A DNA stretch of 64,000 nucleotides, from positions 62,001 through 126,000 of the forward strand of contig SADC01000260.1 in assembly GCA_004194705.1 (NCBI GenBank). Direction: 5' to 3'. This document shows positions 61,661 to 64,000 of this stretch, piece after piece. A program made the position numbers and the translations under genes. Origin of the DNA: Ditylenchus dipsaci (Eukaryota > Nematoda > Chromadorea > Rhabditida > Anguinidae). Position 1 is the first letter of the stretch. Each line of letters opens with the position of its first letter. The notes beneath the pieces were generated by a model, which worked only from the letters and a program-made list of their open reading frames with translations, did not search any database and had not been told where the DNA came from.

Positions 61661-61728
61661 ACAAAACTGATAGACAAAAATTAAACACAAATAAAAAAAC
61701 GGCTCAAAAACGGGCAATACTTTTTTTG

Positions 61729-63490
61729 GTCCGCGACAATTCGCCTCCGGGACAATTCGCCTCCGGACAATTCGCCTCGGGCCGATTCGCCTCCCGGGAC
61801 AATTCGCCTCTAGGGACAATTCGCCTCCAGGACAATTCGCCTCCGGCCGATTCGCCTCCCGGGACAATTCGCCTCCGGTACAAAAAAAGTAGTAGAAGTA
61901 ATCTTTGAAAAGTCACAGTCAACAATACCACATTCAAACCCTTATTTTCGACGTGAAAATTGTGTGTAAATCCTATTTGATAGGAACCGAAACCGCGCTT
62001 TTCACCCATCCGAACCCAAAACCAGGGTAGGTACCTTTAGGTCAGGTGTATGTTCACGTGGACGGCCTGAAAATTGAAAAAAAAATTAAATCGAAAACCA
62101 ACCATGCTGTCAAATGTAAATCATGTGGTGAATCAGGTTTGATAATATCAAAATTTTGAGTTCACTGAACCGATCCCCACAATTAGAGGTAGGTATCCCC
62201 CGTCAAGGTGTATATTCATTACGGGCGTTAAGCGAATCGATCCACACCAAACTGATCCATACCAAATAGTCCACATACAAAATGGTCCACACTTTCAAAT
62301 TCGTACATTTTGAAATTTTTGTAGTCTGAACCGACCAAACCAAGTGGTCGTCCACTTGAGCAATTTTTTTTTACTTTTTTGGTTCCAAAACCCTATTTTT
62401 CTGGACTAACTCGGGAATGCTGAAGATGGTTTGATAGTGGTGAAATGCCGTTTTGTAAGCTATTTTCTAGTTTGGCAAGTTCAATTATTTCCCAATAACT
62501 AAAAAATACCATTACAAAACCTTCTTTTACTATTATCGAAACATCTTCAGCAGGCAAATTAGTCCAGAAAACAGGTTCGAAATATGAAAAACGTAAAAAA
62601 AAATTTGCACCAAATGACGAACCACTTATTTTGTATGTACTCAAGGTGAGTGATGTGGGGGTATAGTTCAATTTAGCCCCGGATAGTAAATTTTCGTCTT
62701 GTAAAGAACTTTTAAAATTTAAAATGTTTTTCTATGATACAACTTTAGTTCTCATGATAACCATGCACTAACTAAACCATGCGGTCGTCAACTGGATCAA
62801 AAAGAAAGGCAGCAAAGTTGGTTAGGCCGATAAATTTGAAGTCAAATAATTGTTGTCTCTATTATCTGAGCAGGCAAAGAGCCCTTTATGAACAGGGAGC
62901 AATGCCATGTTTATACAGCTTTCCTGTAACGTGGTAAAAATTCAATTAAAAGAAGATCAACACCAAACACACAGGTGGGTTTCCAACTTGGTGTCATAAT
63001 GAGTGTACCCATTTGGTCAAATATTGTCAGTTTATCTAAACCATCCAACCTGAGATATTTTATATAACTAGCTGTTTGGACACACCACAATTGAGTAACT
63101 CATTGGCGAAATTTTTGACTAGCTGGAGCCTCCATGATCCAAGGGACCATCTAAATGAACCATGTGGACAACATTAGAAAAATTAGGGCGATCCGGTGGA
63201 TGGAATGGACAGAAAAGTTCAAAAAATGATCGAACAGCTAAACATTACTAACTGCAAAAAACAAAAATAAGCTTATTGCTCGTGGAGTGAACTTACAGAC
63301 GAGCAGAAATAAAAATGTACGGAGGCGAATTGTCCCTGGAGGCGAATTGTCCCGGAGGCGAATTGTCCCCCGAGGCGAATGGGGGGGGGGGGGGGGGGGT
63401 CCTCCTGGAGCGCGAATTCCTGGAGGCGAATTGTCCTGAGCGAATCGGCCCGGAGGCGAAATTGTCCTGGAGGCGAATCTGTCCGTGTCC
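61729..63490. mobile_element. Foldback element, GGACAATTCGCCTCC arrays
   Basis: Left arm 61729-61880 and right arm 63315-63490 hold about nine and eight units of the 15-bp GGACAATTCGCCTCC in opposite orientation. The ends GGTCCGCGACA and (inverted) GGACACGGACAG are similar. Possible duplication CTTTTTTTG / CCTTTTTTG is weak. A G-run of about 20 interrupts the right arm at 63380-63400. The centre holds other repeats (62225-63215) and no gene. Confidence 0.75.
62225..63215. repeat. Nested repeats inside the element above
   Basis: 62240-62310 has four units like AATGGTCCACAC. GTGGAC / TTTGGTC words near 63015-63170 may be the other arm. 62336-62800 is a copy of the AACCAAGTGGTCGTC MITE of 13800-14110. 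Confidence 0.45.
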
Positions 63491-63496
63491 CCTTTT

Positions 63497-64000
63497 TTGT
63501 CACAGATTCACTTCTTTTGTCAAGATTCACTTTTTTTGTCACAGATTCACTTTTTCTGTCACAGATTTCCTCTTCTGTCACAGATTTAGCTCAAACCACA
63601 GGGGGGACCAAGCACTTACAAATTGTCACAAAAATTTTCTCTCATAACAGCCTGAAAGTTTCTATAACGTTTTCTATCATGTTTGAGCATTTTCGCCGAA
63701 AATTATTTTTCCGCAAAATTTTGCCTTGGGGGACCAAGGTCACATTTCAGGCCCTGAAAACTTGGCTACCTTGTCCCCCAAGGCAAAAATTTTACGAAAA
63801 AATAATTTTTGGCGAAAATGCTCAAAACATGATAGAAACGTTATAGAAAAACTTTCAGGCTGTTATGAGAGAAAATTTTTTTGACAATTTGTAAGTGCTT
63901 GGTCCCCCCTGTGGTTTGAGCTAAATCTGTGACAGAAAAGAGAATCTGTGACAAAAAAAGTGAATCTGTGACAAAAAAAGTGAACCTGTTGACAGAAAAA
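63497..64000. mobile_element. Foldback element truncated by the window end, TCTGTGACA arrays
   Basis: 63497-63590 has five TGTCACAGATTCACTTTTTT-type units, inverted at 63918-64000. Between them, 63600-63750 and 63770-63915 form a nearly perfect inverted repeat (GACCAAGCACTTACAAATTG and its complement, TTTGCCTTGGGGGACCAAGG and its complement). Confidence 0.75.

Noticed and set aside
61292..61684. 130-codon Thr/His/Pro-rich frame
   Set aside because: Translated minisatellite; the repeat is visible at DNA level and open in two frames.

Overview
This window looks like AT-rich nematode nuclear DNA. Four things point that way. Introns are canonical and most acceptors end in TTTCAG or TTTTAG. An Srt-type serpentine chemoreceptor, a nematode-restricted family, lies at 37883-41883. 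There is a plausible trans-splice or 5'UTR acceptor 17 bases before a start codon at 18042. Transposon debris is very dense. I cannot name the species. Genes are sparse and multi-exon, and most of the sequence is repeat.

Layout. 2251-18042 (minus) is a roughly 19-exon gene for a single-pass immunoglobulin-superfamily receptor with a signal peptide, several Ig-like domains, one membrane span and a tyrosine-containing tail. Its introns are full of transposons. A nested pair of foldback elements fills 7463-10935. A 3 kb element at 13187-16158 carries its own FLYWCH / Ulp1-type (C48) protease gene. 18060-29600 is intergenic and made of inverted-repeat elements and AT-rich DNA. 29607-34870 (plus) is a multi-exon, proline-rich membrane protein with a ZP-like extracellular end. 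One of its introns holds an antisense pogo-like transposase relic. 37883-41883 (plus) is the Srt chemoreceptor, apparently damaged. 43115-45696 (plus) holds a two-finger C2H2 exon and a chromodomain exon. 50720-56395 is a satellite of a roughly 67-bp unit with about 85 copies and a higher-order period near 870 bp. 60120-60735 (minus) holds the last two exons of an unrecognised gene. 61729-64000 is another cluster of foldback elements that runs off the window end.

The dominant theme is a set of foldback transposons whose terminal inverted repeats are built from short tandem arrays, several with a unit near 15 bp. The array sequence differs from element to element. Two have clean 9-bp flanking direct repeats (GTAGCAATC and GGAAAAATC), the target-duplication size typical of Mutator-like (MULE) elements. 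The FLYWCH-Ulp1 gene inside one of them is the best candidate for something undescribed. FLYWCH fingers and Ulp1 proteases are each known from MULE-type transposons, but here they occur together with no recognisable transposase.

Several gene models (the FLYWCH gene, the Srt gene, the membrane protein tail, the zinc-finger exon) are broken by one-base indels, most of them in homopolymers. These may be true decay or assembly errors, and raw reads would decide.
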